Assembly: GCA_949318235.1 (NCBI GenBank)
Contig: OX439128.1
Span: forward strand, 57,125,009-57,189,008
Origin: Ecdyonurus torrentis
Taxonomy: Eukaryota > Arthropoda > Insecta > Ephemeroptera > Heptageniidae
Direction: 5' to 3'
Length of the DNA stretch: 64,000 bases
The notes under the pieces were generated by a model, which worked only from the letters and a program-made list of their open reading frames with translations, was not told the DNA's origin and searched no databases. Position numbers and translations under genes: made by a program. Positions 1 through 11,169 of the stretch are shown in pieces (within the stretch, counting starts at the first letter, position 1; each line of letters begins with the position of its first letter).

Positions 1-99
1 TCTCTACAAAAAAGATGTCTTGAACTTTTTTGCTCCGACTCATACTTTTTGGGTTATTGACAATTTTAGTTTTCACTCATCATGTAGCTAAACCAAGTC
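1..99 (+). repeat. partial monomer at left edge
   Basis: This is the last 99 bp of a monomer, from tctctacaaaaaagatg through the catcatgtagc linker to the next unit's ATG. It shows that the array continues beyond the left end of the window. Confidence 0.95.
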
Positions 100-344
100 A
101 TGAAACAAAGTTTCTATTTGAAGAACCAAATGTTATTGAATGATAAAAATCATACTTTTTACACGATTAAAATTAGTTTTAATGATTTCTCAGAAACTAA
201 GAATGCTACAGACATCAAATTAAACTCAAAACATAGCTTTTTCAATTCTCTACAAAAAATATGTCTTGAACTTTTTTGCTCCGACTCATAATTTTTGGGT
301 TATTGACAATTTTAGTTTTCACTCATCATGTAGCCAAACCAAGT

Positions 345-351
345 TATAAAA
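345..351 (+). other. TATAAAA variant replacing the unit ATG
   Basis: In this unit the usual gtcatgaaac reads gttataaaac, which removes the ATG and creates TATAAAA. The same change is at 1821-1827 and 3543-3549, once per copy of the first HOR. It is most simply a two-base drift variant spread by copying; no promoter function is claimed. Confidence 0.4.
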
Positions 352-591
352 CAAAGTTTCTATTTGAAGAACCAAATGTTATTGAATGATAAAAATCATA
401 CTTTTTACACGATTAAAACTAGTTTTGATGATTTCTCAGAAACTAAGAATGCTACAGACTAACTATTTAACTTAAAACATAGCTTTTTCAATTCTCTACA
501 AAAAAGATGTCTTGAACTTTTTTGCTCCGACGCATACTTTTTGGGTTATTGACAATTTTAGTTTTCACTCATCATGTAGCCAAACCAAGTC

Positions 592-798
592 ATGAAACAA
601 AGTTTCTATTTCAAGAACCAAATGTTATTGAATGATAAAAATCATACTTTTTACACGATTAAAACTAATTTTGATGATTTCTCAAAAACTAAGAATGCTA
701 CAGACTTTAAATTTTATTCAAAACATAGTTTTTTTACTTCTCTACAAAAAAGATGTCTTGAACTTTTTTGCTCCGACGCATACTTTTTGGGTTATTGA
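592..798 (+). other. recurring 68-codon open frame (representative; not called as a gene)
   Basis: The frame starts MKQSFYFKNQMLLN and ends CSDAYFLGY before TGA, with two further in-frame TAGs in the 39-bp linker. About 160 of the 259 units keep it open. The remainder are broken by TAA after the acagac site (S-type), by gaactaaatg, by gattaaaa, by a frameshift, or by loss of the ATG. The product would be about 8 kDa, rich in Phe, Lys, Asn and Ser. I recognise no domain, signal peptide or clear membrane segment. Between-unit differences are mostly amino-acid changing: Leu or Phe, Asn or Lys, Ile or Thr, Asp or Gly, Glu or Lys, Arg or Ile, Gly-Tyr or Ser-Asn. That is what unconstrained drift and homogenisation would give. 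No Shine-Dalgarno sequence precedes the ATG. Recurrence of the frame is explained by copying of the unit. An expressed micropeptide is possible but unsupported. Confidence 0.2.
643..788 (+). repeat. paired CATACTTTTT sub-motif within each monomer
   Basis: The 10-mer CATACTTTTT occurs at 643-652 and again at 779-788, 136 bp apart; the next unit's first copy follows 110 bp later. The pattern recurs in most units. E-type units lose the first copy (cataattttt), and some other variants lose the second (cattcttttt or catacatttt). Sequence downstream of the two copies shows loose further similarity, which may reflect an old internal duplication. Confidence 0.6.
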
Positions 799-3700
799 CA
801 ATTTTAGTTTTCACTCATCATGTAGCCAAACCAAGTCATGAAACAAAGTTTCTATTTGAAGAACCAAATGTTATTGAATGATAAAAATCATACTTTTTAC
901 ACGATTAAAACTAGTTTTGATGATTTCTCAGAAACTAAGAATGCTACAGACTAACTATTTAACTCAATACATAGCTTTTTCAATTCTCTAAAAAAAGGAT
1001 GTCTTAAACTTTTTTGCTCCGACGCATACTTTTTAAGTAATTGACAATTTTAGTTTTCACTCATCATGTAGCTAAACCAAGTCATGAAACAAAGTTTCTA
1101 TTTGAAAAACCAAATGTTATTGAATGATAAAAATCATACTTTTTACACGATTAAAATTAGTTTTGATGATTTCTCAGAAACTAAGAATGCTACAGACATT
1201 AAATTAAACTCAAAACATAGCTTTTTTAATTCTCTACAAAAAAGATGTCTTGAACTTTTTTGCTCCGACTCATACTTTTTGGGTTATTGACAATTTTAGT
1301 TTTCACTCATCATGTAGCCAAACCAAGTCATGAAACAAAGTTTCTATTTCAAGAACCAAATGTTATTGAATGATAAAAATCATACTTTTTACACGATTAA
1401 AACTAGTGTTGGTGATTTCTCAAAAACTAAGAATGCTACAGACTTTAAATTTTATTCAAAACATAGTTTATTTACTTCTCTACAAAAAAGATGTCTTGAA
1501 CTTTTTTGCTCCGACGCATACTTTTTAAGTAATTGACAATTTTAGTTTTCACTCATCATGTAGCTAAACCAAGTCATGAAACAAAGTTTCTATTTGAAGA
1601 ACCAAATGTTATTGAATGATAAAAATCATACTTTTTACACGATTAAAATTAGTTTTAATGATTTCTCAGAAACTAAGAATGCTACAGACATCAAATTAAA
1701 CTCAAAACATAGCTTTTTCAATTCTCTACAAAAAATATGTCTTGAACTTTTTTGCTCCGACTCATAATTTTTGGGTTATTGACAATTTTAGTTTTCACTC
1801 ATCATGTAGCCAAACCAAGTTATAAAACAAAGTTTCTATTTGAAGAACCAAATGTTATTGAATGATAAAAATCATACTTTTTACACGATTAAAACTAGTT
1901 TTGATGATTTCTCAGAAACTAAGAATGCTACAGACTAACTATTTAACTTAAAACATAGCTTTTTCAATTCTCTACAAAAAAGATGTCTTGAACTTTTTTG
2001 CTCCGACGCATACTTTTTGGGTTATTGACAATTTTAGTTTTCACTCATCATGTAGCCAAACCAAGTCATGAAACAAAGTTTCTATTTGAAGAACCAAATG
2101 TTATTGAATGATAAAAATCATACTTTTTACACGATTAAAACTAGTTTTGATGATTTCTCAAAAACTAAGAATGCTACAGACTAACTATTTAACTTAAAAC
2201 ATAGCTTTTTCAATTCTCTACAAAAAAGATGTCTTGAACTTTTTTGCTCCGACGCATACTTTTTGGGTTATTGACAATTTTAGTTTTCACTCATCATGTA
2301 GCCAAACCAAGTCATGAAACAAAGTTTCTATTTCAAGAACCAAATGTTATTGAATGATAAAAATCATACTTTTTACACGATTAAAACTAATTTTGATGAT
2401 TTCTCAAAAACTAAGAATGCTACAGACTTTAAATTTTATTCAAAACATAGTTTTTTTACTTCTCTACAAAAAAGATGTCTTGAACTTTTTTGCTCCGACG
2501 CATACTTTTTGGGTTATTGACAATTTTAGTTTTCACTCATCATGTAGCCAAACCAAGTCATGAAACAAAGTTTCTATTTGAAGAACCAAATGTTATTGAA
2601 TGATAAAAATCATACTTTTTACACGATTAAAACTAGTTTTGATGATTTCTCAGAAACTAAGAATGCTACAGACTAACTATTTAACTCAATACATAGCTTT
2701 TTCAATTCTCTAAAAAAAGGATGTCTTAAACTTTTTTGCTCCGACGCATACTTTTTAAGTAATTGACAATTTTAGTTTTCACTCATCATGTAGCTAAACC
2801 AAGTCATGAAACAAAGTTTCTATTTGAAAAACCAAATGTTATTGAATGATAAAAATCATACTTTTTACACGATTAAAATTAGTTTTGATGATTTCTCAGA
2901 AACTAAGAATGCTACAGACATTAAATTAAACTCAAAACATAGCTTTTTTAATTCTCTACAAAAAAGATGTCTTGAACTTTTTTGCTCCGACTCATACTTT
3001 TTGGGTTATTGACAATTTTAGTTTTCACTCATCATGTAGCCAAACCAAGTCATGAAACAAAGTTTCTATTTCAAGAACCAAATGTTATTGAATGATAAAA
3101 ATCATACTTTTTACACGATTAAAACTAGTGTTGGTGATTTCTCAAAAACTAAGAATGCTACAGACTTTAAATTTTATTCAAAACATAGTTTATTTACTTC
3201 TCTACAAAAAAGATGTCTTGAACTTTTTTGCTCCGACGCATACTTTTTAAGTAATTGACAATTTTAGTTTTCACTCATCATGTAGCTAAACCAAGTCATG
3301 AAACAAAGTTTCTATTTGAAGAACCAAATGTTATTGAATGATAAAAATCATACTTTTTACACGATTAAAATTAGTTTTAATGATTTCTCAGAAACTAAGA
3401 ATGCTACAGACATCAAATTAAACTCAAAACATAGCTTTTTCAATTCTCTACAAAAAATATGTCTTGAACTTTTTTGCTCCGACTCATAATTTTTGGGTTA
3501 TTGACAATTTTAGTTTTCACTCATCATGTAGCCAAACCAAGTTATAAAACAAAGTTTCTATTTGAAGAACCAAATGTTATTGAATGATAAAAATCATACT
3601 TTTTACACGATTAAAACTAGTTTTGATGATTTCTCAGAAACTAAGAATGCTACAGACTAACTATTTAACTTAAAACATAGCTTTTTCAATTCTCTACAAA

Positions 3701-4035
3701 AAAGATGTCTTGAACTTTTTTGCTCCGACGCATACTTTTTGGGTTATTGACAATTTTAGTTTTCACTCATCATGTAGCCAAACCAAGTCATGAAACAAAG
3801 TTTCTATTTGAAGAACCAAATGTTATTGAATGATAAAAATCATACTTTTTACACGATTAAAACTAGTTTTGATGATTTCTCAAAAACTAAGAATGCTACT
3901 GACTTTAAATTTAACTCAAAACGTAGCTTTTTCAATTCTTTACAAAAAAGATGTCTTGAACGTTTTTGCTCCGACGCATACTTTTTGGGTTATTGACAAT
4001 TTTAGTTTTCACTCATCATGTAGCCAAACCAAGTC

Positions 4036-5265
4036 ATGAAACAAAGTTTCTATTTGAAGAACCAAATGTTATTGAATGATAAAAATCATACTTTTTACAC
4101 GATTAAAACTAGTTTTGATGATTTCTCAAAAACTAAGAATGCTACAGACTTTAAATTTTATTCAAAACATAGTTTTTTTACTTCTCTACAAAAAATATGT
4201 CTTGAACTTTTTTGCTCCGACGCATACTTTTTAAGTAATTGACAATTTTAGTTTTCACTCATCATGTAGCCAAACCAAGTCATGAAACAAAGTTTCTATT
4301 TCAAGAACCAAATGTTATTGAATGATAAAAATCATACTTTTTACACGATTAAAACTAGTTTTGATGATTTCTCAGAAACTAAGAATGCTACAGACATCAA
4401 ATTAAACTCAAAACATAGCTTTTTCAATTCTCTACAAAAAATATGTCTTGAACTTTTTTGCTCCGACGCATACTTTTTAAGTAATTGACAATTTTAGTTT
4501 TCACTCATCATGTAGCCAAACCAAGTCATGAAACAAAGTTTCTATTTCAAGAACCAAATGTTATTGAATGATAAAAATCATACTTTTTACACGATTAAAA
4601 CTAATTTTGATGATTTCTCAAAAACTAAGAATGCTACAGACTTTAAATTTTATTCAAAACATAGTTTTTTTACTTCTCTACAAAAAAGATGTCTTGAACT
4701 TTTTTGCTCCGACGCATACTTTTTGGGTTATTGACAATTTTAGTTTTCACTCATCATGTAGCCAAACCAAGTCATGAAACAAAGTTTCTATTTGAAGAAC
4801 CAAATGTTATTGAATGATAAAAATCATACTTTTTACACGATTAAAACTAGTTTTGATGATTTCTCAGAAACTAAGAATGCTACAGACTAACTATTTAACT
4901 CAATACATAGCTTTTTCAATTCTCTAAAAAAAGGATGTCTTAAACTTTTTTGCTCCGACGCATACTTTTTAAGTAATTGACAATTTTAGTTTTCTCTCAT
5001 CATGTAGCTAAACCAAGTCATGAAACAAAGTTTCTATTTGAAAAACCAAATGTTATTGAATGATAAAAATCATACTTTTTACACGATTAAAATTAGTTTT
5101 GATGATTTCTCAGAAACTAAGAATGCTACAGACATTAAATTAAACTCAAAACATAGCTTTTTTAATTCTCTACAAAAAAGATGTCTTGAACTTTTTTGCT
5201 CCGACTCATACTTTTTGGGTTATTGACAATTTTAGTTTTCACTCATCATGTAGCCAAACCAAGTC
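4036..5265 (+). repeat. transition segment of five mixed monomers
   Basis: The units at 4036 and 4282 are mosaics with aaaaaatatg and the Ser-Asn ending (tttttaagtaattga). The units at 4528, 4774 and 5020 repeat the Asn, S-type and Ile order of the preceding HOR. There is one private change, ttctctcatc for ttcactcatc, near 4992. No gene is seen. Confidence 0.8.
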
Positions 5266-8217
5266 ATGAAACAAAGTTTCTATTTCAAGAAACAAATGTT
5301 ATTGAATGATCAAAATCATACTTTTTACACGATTAAAATTAGTTTTGATGGTTTCTCAGAAACTAAGAATGCTACAGACATCAAATTAAACTCAAAACAT
5401 AGCTTTTTCAATTCTCTACAAAAAATATGTCTTGAACTTTTTTGCTCCGACGCATACTTTTTAAGTAATTGACAATTTTAGTTTTCACTCATCATGTAGC
5501 CAAACCAAGTCATGAAACAAAGTTTCTATTTCAAGAACCAAATGTTATTGAATGATAAAAATCATACTTTTTACACGATTAAAACTAATTTTGATGATTT
5601 CTCAAAAACTAAGAATGCTACAGACTTTAAATTTTATTCAAAACATAGTTTTTTTACTTCTCTACAAAAAAGATGTCTTGAACTTTTTTGCTCCGACGCA
5701 TACTTTTTGGGTTATTGACAATTTTAGTTTTCACTCATCATGTAGCCAAACCAAGTCATGAAACAAAGTTTCTATTTGAAGAACCAAATGTTATTGAATG
5801 ATAAAAATCATACTTTTTACACGATTAAAACTAGTTTTGATGATTTCTCAGAAACTAAGAATGCTACAGACTAACTATTCAACTCAATACATAGCTTTTT
5901 CAATTCTCTAAAAAAAGGATGTCTTAAACTTTTTTGCTCCGACGCATACTTTTTAAGTAATTGACAATTTTAGTTTTCACTCATCATGTAGCTAAACCAA
6001 GTCATGAAACAAAGTTTCTATTTGAAGAACCAAATGTTATTGAATGATAAAAATCATACTTTTTACACGATTAAAATTAGTTTTGATGATTTCTCAGAAA
6101 CTAAGAATGCTACAGACATTAAATTAAACTCAAAACATAGCTTTTTTAATTCTCTACAAAAAAGATGTCTTGAACTTTTTTGCTCCGACTCATACTTTTT
6201 GGGTTATTGACAATTTTAGTTTTCACTCATCATGTAGCCAAACCAAGTCATGAAACAAAGTTTCTATTTCAAGAACCAAATGTTATTGAATGATAAAAAT
6301 CATACTTTTTACACGATTAAAACTAGTTTTGATGATTTCTCAAAAACTAAGAATGCTACAGACTTTAAATTTTATTCAAAACATAGTTTATTTACTTCTC
6401 TACAAAAAAGATGTCTTGAACTTTTTTGCTCCGACGCATACTTTTTAAGTAATTGACAATTTTAGTTTTCACTCATCATGTAGCTAAACCAAGTCATGAA
6501 ACAAAGTTTCTATTTGAAGAACCAAATGTTATTGAATGATAAAAATCATACTTTTTACACGATTAAAATTAGTTTTGATGATTTCTCAGAAACTAAGAAT
6601 GCTACAGACATTAAATTAAACTCAAAACATAGCTTTTTCAATTCTCTACAAAAAAGATGTCTTGAACTTTTTTGCTCCGACTCATACTTTTTGGGTTATT
6701 GACAATTTTAGTTTTCACTCATCATGTAGCCAAACCAAGTCATGAAACAAAGTTTCTATTTCAAGAACTAAATGTTATTGAATGATAAAAATCATACTTT
6801 TTACACGATTAAAACTAGTTTTGATGATTTCTCAAAAACTAAGAATGCTACAGACTTTAAATTTTATTCAAAACATAGTTTTTTTACTTCTCTACAAAAA
6901 AGATGTCTTGAACTTTTTTGCTCCGACTCATACTTTTTGGGTTATTGACAATTTTAGTTTTCACTCATCATGTAGCCAAACCAAGTCATGAAACAAAGTT
7001 TCTATTTCAAGAACCAAATGTTATTGAATGATAAAAATCATACTTTTTACACGATTAAAACTAGTTTTGATGATTTCTCAGAAACTAAGAATGCTACAGA
7101 CTAACTATTCAACTCAATACATAGCTTTTTCAATTCTCTAAAAAACGGATGTCTTAAACTTTTTTGCTCCGACGCATACTTTTTAAGTAATTGACAATTT
7201 TAGTTTTCACTCATCATGTAGCTAAACCAAGTCATGAAACAAAGTTTCTATTTGAAGAACCAAATGTTATTGAATGATGAAAATCATAATTTTTACACGA
7301 TTAAAATTAGTTTTGATGATTTCTTTAAAACTAAGAATGCTGCAGACTTCAAATTCAATTCAAAACATAGCTTTTTCAATTCTTTACAAAAAAGATGTCT
7401 TGAACTTTTTTGCTCCGACGCATACTTTTTGAGTTATTGACAATTTTAGTTTCCACTCATCATGTAGCCAAACCGAGTCATGAAACAAAGTTTCTATTTT
7501 AAGAACCAAATGTTATTGAATGATAAAAATCATACTTTTTACACGATTAAAACTAGTTTTGATGATTTCTCAAAAACTAAGAATGCTACTGACTTTAAAT
7601 TTAACTCAAAACGTAGCTTTTTCAATTCTTTACAAAAAAGATGTCTTGAACGTTTTTGCTCCGACGCATACTTTTTGGGTTATTGACAATTTTAGTTTTC
7701 ACTCATCATGTAGCCAAACCAAGTCATGAAACAAAGTTTCTATTTCAAGAACCAAATGTTATTGAATGATTAAAATCATACTTTTTACACGATTAAAATT
7801 AGTTTTGATGGTTTCTAAGAAACTAAGAATGCTACAGACATCAAATTAAACTCAAAACATAGCTTTTTTATTTCTCTACAAAAAATATGTCTTGAACTTT
7901 TTTTCTCTGACGCATTCTTTTTGGGTTTTTGACAATTTTAGTTTTCACTCATCATGTAGCCAAACCAAGTCATGAAACAAAGTTTCTATTTCAAGAAACA
8001 AATGTTATTGAATGATCAAAATCATACTTTTTACACGATTAAAATTAGTTTTGATGATTTCTCAGAAACTAAGAATGCTACAGACTAACTATTTAACTTA
8101 AAACATAGCTTTTTCAATTCTCTACAAAAAAGATGTCTTGAACTTTTTTGCTCCGACTCATACTTTTTGGGTTATTGACAATTTTAGTTTTCACTCATCA
8201 TGTAGCCAAACCAAGTC
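5266..8217 (+). repeat. 12-monomer HOR, copy 1 (2952 bp)
   Basis: The order of units is Q-type, Asn variant, S-type (actattcaac), Ile variant, a unit with agtttatttac, Ile variant, a unit with a gaactaaatg stop, S-type with aaaaaacggatg, E-type (7234), R-type (7480), a unit with a gattaaaa stop (7726), and a Q/S mosaic (7972). The E-type unit is followed by the marker changes tttccactc and aaaccgagtc. The unit at 7726 ends gggtttttgac instead of gggttattgac. Confidence 0.9.
7234..7439 (+). repeat. E-type divergent monomer class (representative)
   Basis: E-type units differ from the rest by a linked set of changes: gatgaaaatcataat, ttctttaaaac, gctgcagac and caaattcaattc. They start at 7234, 10186, 11662, 15104, 16579, 49524, 53213, 55179, 57392, 59358, 61325 and 63294, with half a unit at 51246. 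Many are directly followed by an R-type unit. They are absent from the whole A/B and 13-mer region (17.5-49.5 kb). CTGCAG inside the unit gives a PstI site that other classes lack. Confidence 0.85.
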
Positions 8218-11169
8218 ATGAAACAAAGTTTCTATTTCAAGAAACAAATGTTATTGAATGATCAAAATCATACTTTTTACACGATTAAAATTAGTTTTGA
8301 TGGTTTCTCAGAAACTAAGAATGCTACAGACATCAAATTAAACTCAAAACATAGCTTTTTCAATTCTCTACAAAAAATATGTCTTGAACTTTTTTGCTCC
8401 GACGCATACTTTTTAAGTAATTGACAATTTTAGTTTTCACTCATCATGTAGCCAAACCAAGTCATGAAACAAAGTTTCTATTTCAAGAACCAAATGTTAT
8501 TGAATGATAAAAATCATACTTTTTACACGATTAAAACTAATTTTGATGATTTCTCAAAAACTAAGAATGCTACAGACTTTAAATTTTATTCAAAACATAG
8601 TTTTTTTACTTCTCTACAAAAAAGATGTCTTGAACTTTTTTGCTCCGACGCATACTTTTTGGGTTATTGACAATTTTAGTTTTCACTCATCATGTAGCCA
8701 AACCAAGTCATGAAACAAAGTTTCTATTTGAAGAACCAAATGTTATTGAATGATAAAAATCATACTTTTTACACGATTAAAACTAGTTTTGATGATTTCT
8801 CAGAAACTAAGAATGCTACAGACTAACTATTCAACTCAATACATAGCTTTTTCAATTCTCTAAAAAAAGGATGTCTTAAACTTTTTTGCTCCGACGCATA
8901 CTTTTTAAGTAATTGACAATTTTAGTTTTCACTCATCATGTAGCTAAACCAAGTCATGAAACAAAGTTTCTATTTGAAGAACCAAATGTTATTGAATGAT
9001 AAAAATCATACTTTTTACACGATTAAAATTAGTTTTGATGATTTCTCAGAAACTAAGAATGCTACAGACATTAAATTAAACTCAAAACATAGCTTTTTTA
9101 ATTCTCTACAAAAAAGATGTCTTGAACTTTTTTGCTCCGACTCATACTTTTTGGGTTATTGACAATTTTAGTTTTCACTCATCATGTAGCCAAACCAAGT
9201 CATGAAACAAAGTTTCTATTTCAAGAACCAAATGTTATTGAATGATAAAAATCATACTTTTTACACGATTAAAACTAGTTTTGATGATTTCTCAAAAACT
9301 AAGAATGCTACAGACTTTAAATTTTATTCAAAACATAGTTTATTTACTTCTCTACAAAAAAGATGTCTTGAACTTTTTTGCTCCGACGCATACTTTTTAA
9401 GTAATTGACAATTTTAGTTTTCACTCATCATGTAGCTAAACCAAGTCATGAAACAAAGTTTCTATTTGAAGAACCAAATGTTATTGAATGATAAAAATCA
9501 TACTTTTTACACGATTAAAATTAGTTTTGATGATTTCTCAGAAACTAAGAATGCTACAGACATTAAATTAAACTCAAAACATAGCTTTTTCAATTCTCTA
9601 CAAAAAAGATGTCTTGAACTTTTTTGCTCCGACTCATACTTTTTGGGTTATTGACAATTTTAGTTTTCACTCATCATGTAGCCAAACCAAGTCATGAAAC
9701 AAAGTTTCTATTTCAAGAACTAAATGTTATTGAATGATAAAAATCATACTTTTTACACGATTAAAACTAGTTTTGATGATTTCTCAAAAACTAAGAATGC
9801 TACAGACTTTAAATTTTATTCAAAACATAGTTTTTTTACTTCTCTACAAAAAAGATGTCTTGAACTTTTTTGCTCCGACTCATACTTTTTGGGTTATTGA
9901 CAATTTTAGTTTTCACTCATCATGTAGCCAAACCAAGTCATGAAACAAAGTTTCTATTTCAAGAACCAAATGTTATTGAATGATAAAAATCATACTTTTT
10001 ACACGATTAAAACTAGTTTTGATGATTTCTCAGAAACTAAGAATGCTACAGACTAACTATTCAACTCAATACATAGCTTTTTCAATTCTCTAAAAAACGG
10101 ATGTCTTAAACTTTTTTGCTCCGACGCATACTTTTTAAGTAATTGACAATTTTAGTTTTCACTCATCATGTAGCTAAACCAAGTCATGAAACAAAGTTTC
10201 TATTTGAAGAACCAAATGTTATTGAATGATGAAAATCATAATTTTTACACGATTAAAATTAGTTTTGATGATTTCTTTAAAACTAAGAATGCTGCAGACT
10301 TCAAATTCAATTCAAAACATAGCTTTTTCAATTCTTTACAAAAAAGATGTCTTGAACTTTTTTGCTCCGACGCATACTTTTTGAGTTATTGACAATTTTA
10401 GTTTCCACTCATCATGTAGCCAAACCGAGTCATGAAACAAAGTTTCTATTTTAAGAACCAAATGTTATTGAATGATAAAAATCATACTTTTTACACGATT
10501 AAAACTAGTTTTGATGATTTCTCAAAAACTAAGAATGCTACTGACTTTAAATTTAACTCAAAACGTAGCTTTTTCAATTCTTTACAAAAAAGATGTCTTG
10601 AACGTTTTTGCTCCGACGCATACTTTTTGGGTTATTGACAATTTTAGTTTTCACTCATCATGTAGCCAAACCAAGTCATGAAACAAAGTTTCTATTTCAA
10701 GAACCAAATGTTATTGAATGATTAAAATCATACTTTTTACACGATTAAAATTAGTTTTGATGGTTTCTAAGAAACTAAGAATGCTACAGACATCAAATTA
10801 AACTCAAAACATAGCTTTTTTATTTCTCTACAAAAAATATGTCTTGAACTTTTTTTCTCTGACGCATTCTTTTTGGGTTTTTGACAATTTTAGTTTTCAC
10901 TCATCATGTAGCCAAACCAAGTCATGAAACAAAGTTTCTATTTCAAGAAACAAATGTTATTGAATGATCAAAATCATACTTTTTACACGATTAAAATTAG
11001 TTTTGATGATTTCTCAGAAACTAAGAATGCTACAGACTAACTATTTAACTTAAAACATAGCTTTTTCAATTCTCTACAAAAAAGATGTCTTGAACTTTTT
11101 TGCTCCGACTCATACTTTTTGGGTTATTGACAATTTTAGTTTTCACTCATCATGTAGCCAAACCAAGTC
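8218..11169 (+). repeat. 12-monomer HOR, copy 2 (2952 bp)
   Basis: This copy repeats 5266-8217 unit for unit at an offset of exactly 2952 bp. It includes the private gggtttttgac variant (second copy in the unit at 10678) and the E-type followed by R-type pair at 10186 and 10432. I noticed no difference between the two copies by eye, which points to recent duplication. Confidence 0.9.

Larger units (their letters stand above)
592..837 (+). repeat. reference 246-bp monomer
   Basis: This unit is given as a reference because it has the full landmark set and an open frame. In order it holds: the ATG at 592; a conserved stretch with aatgttattgaatgat; the first CATACTTTTT at 643-652; the variable middle with gatgatttctcaaaaac and the acagac site; a T7 run at 729-735; an A6 run at 746-751; tgtcttgaac followed by T6; tgctccgac; the second CATACTTTTT at 779-788; a TGA stop at 796-798; and a 39-bp linker with in-frame TAG codons. 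The start point is a convention, since the true junction of a tandem repeat cannot be defined without a flank. Confidence 0.93.
592..4035 (+). repeat. 7-monomer HOR, two copies (1722 bp each)
   Basis: Copy 1 is 592-2313 and copy 2 is 2314-4035. Unit order is: Asn variant (aaactaattttg), S-type with aaaaaaggatg, Ile variant, the private gtgttggtgatttc unit (1330 and 3052), a unit ending early at ctcataatt (1576 and 3298), a unit with the ATG changed to ATA (1822 and 3544), then a seventh unit. The seventh unit differs: S-type at 2068 but R-type at 3790. The units at 100 and 346 are the tail of an earlier copy that lacks the seventh unit. Confidence 0.88.

Noticed and set aside
345..351. TATAAAA at 345, 1821 and 3543 as a TATA box
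   Set aside because: Present in only three units, all copies of one HOR position, and it removes the ATG of the open frame. In 28% G+C sequence such a motif is expected by chance.
672..678. TGATGAT in most units as a C/D snoRNA C box
   Set aside because: A matching CTGA D box at suitable spacing is absent from most units (ctactgac occurs only in R-type), and there is no terminal stem.
795..800. TTGACA in each linker as a bacterial -35 box
   Set aside because: No TATAAT-like -10 lies 16-18 bp downstream (tcatgt and nearby are poor), no ribosome binding site precedes the ATG, and the array organisation is eukaryotic in type.
632..841. Second-frame 69-codon ORF (MIKIILFTRLKL...), seen in many units
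   Set aside because: It overlaps the MKQS frame for most of its length, is also broken in many units, and appears because the repeat is copied. It is a shadow frame with no recognisable domain.
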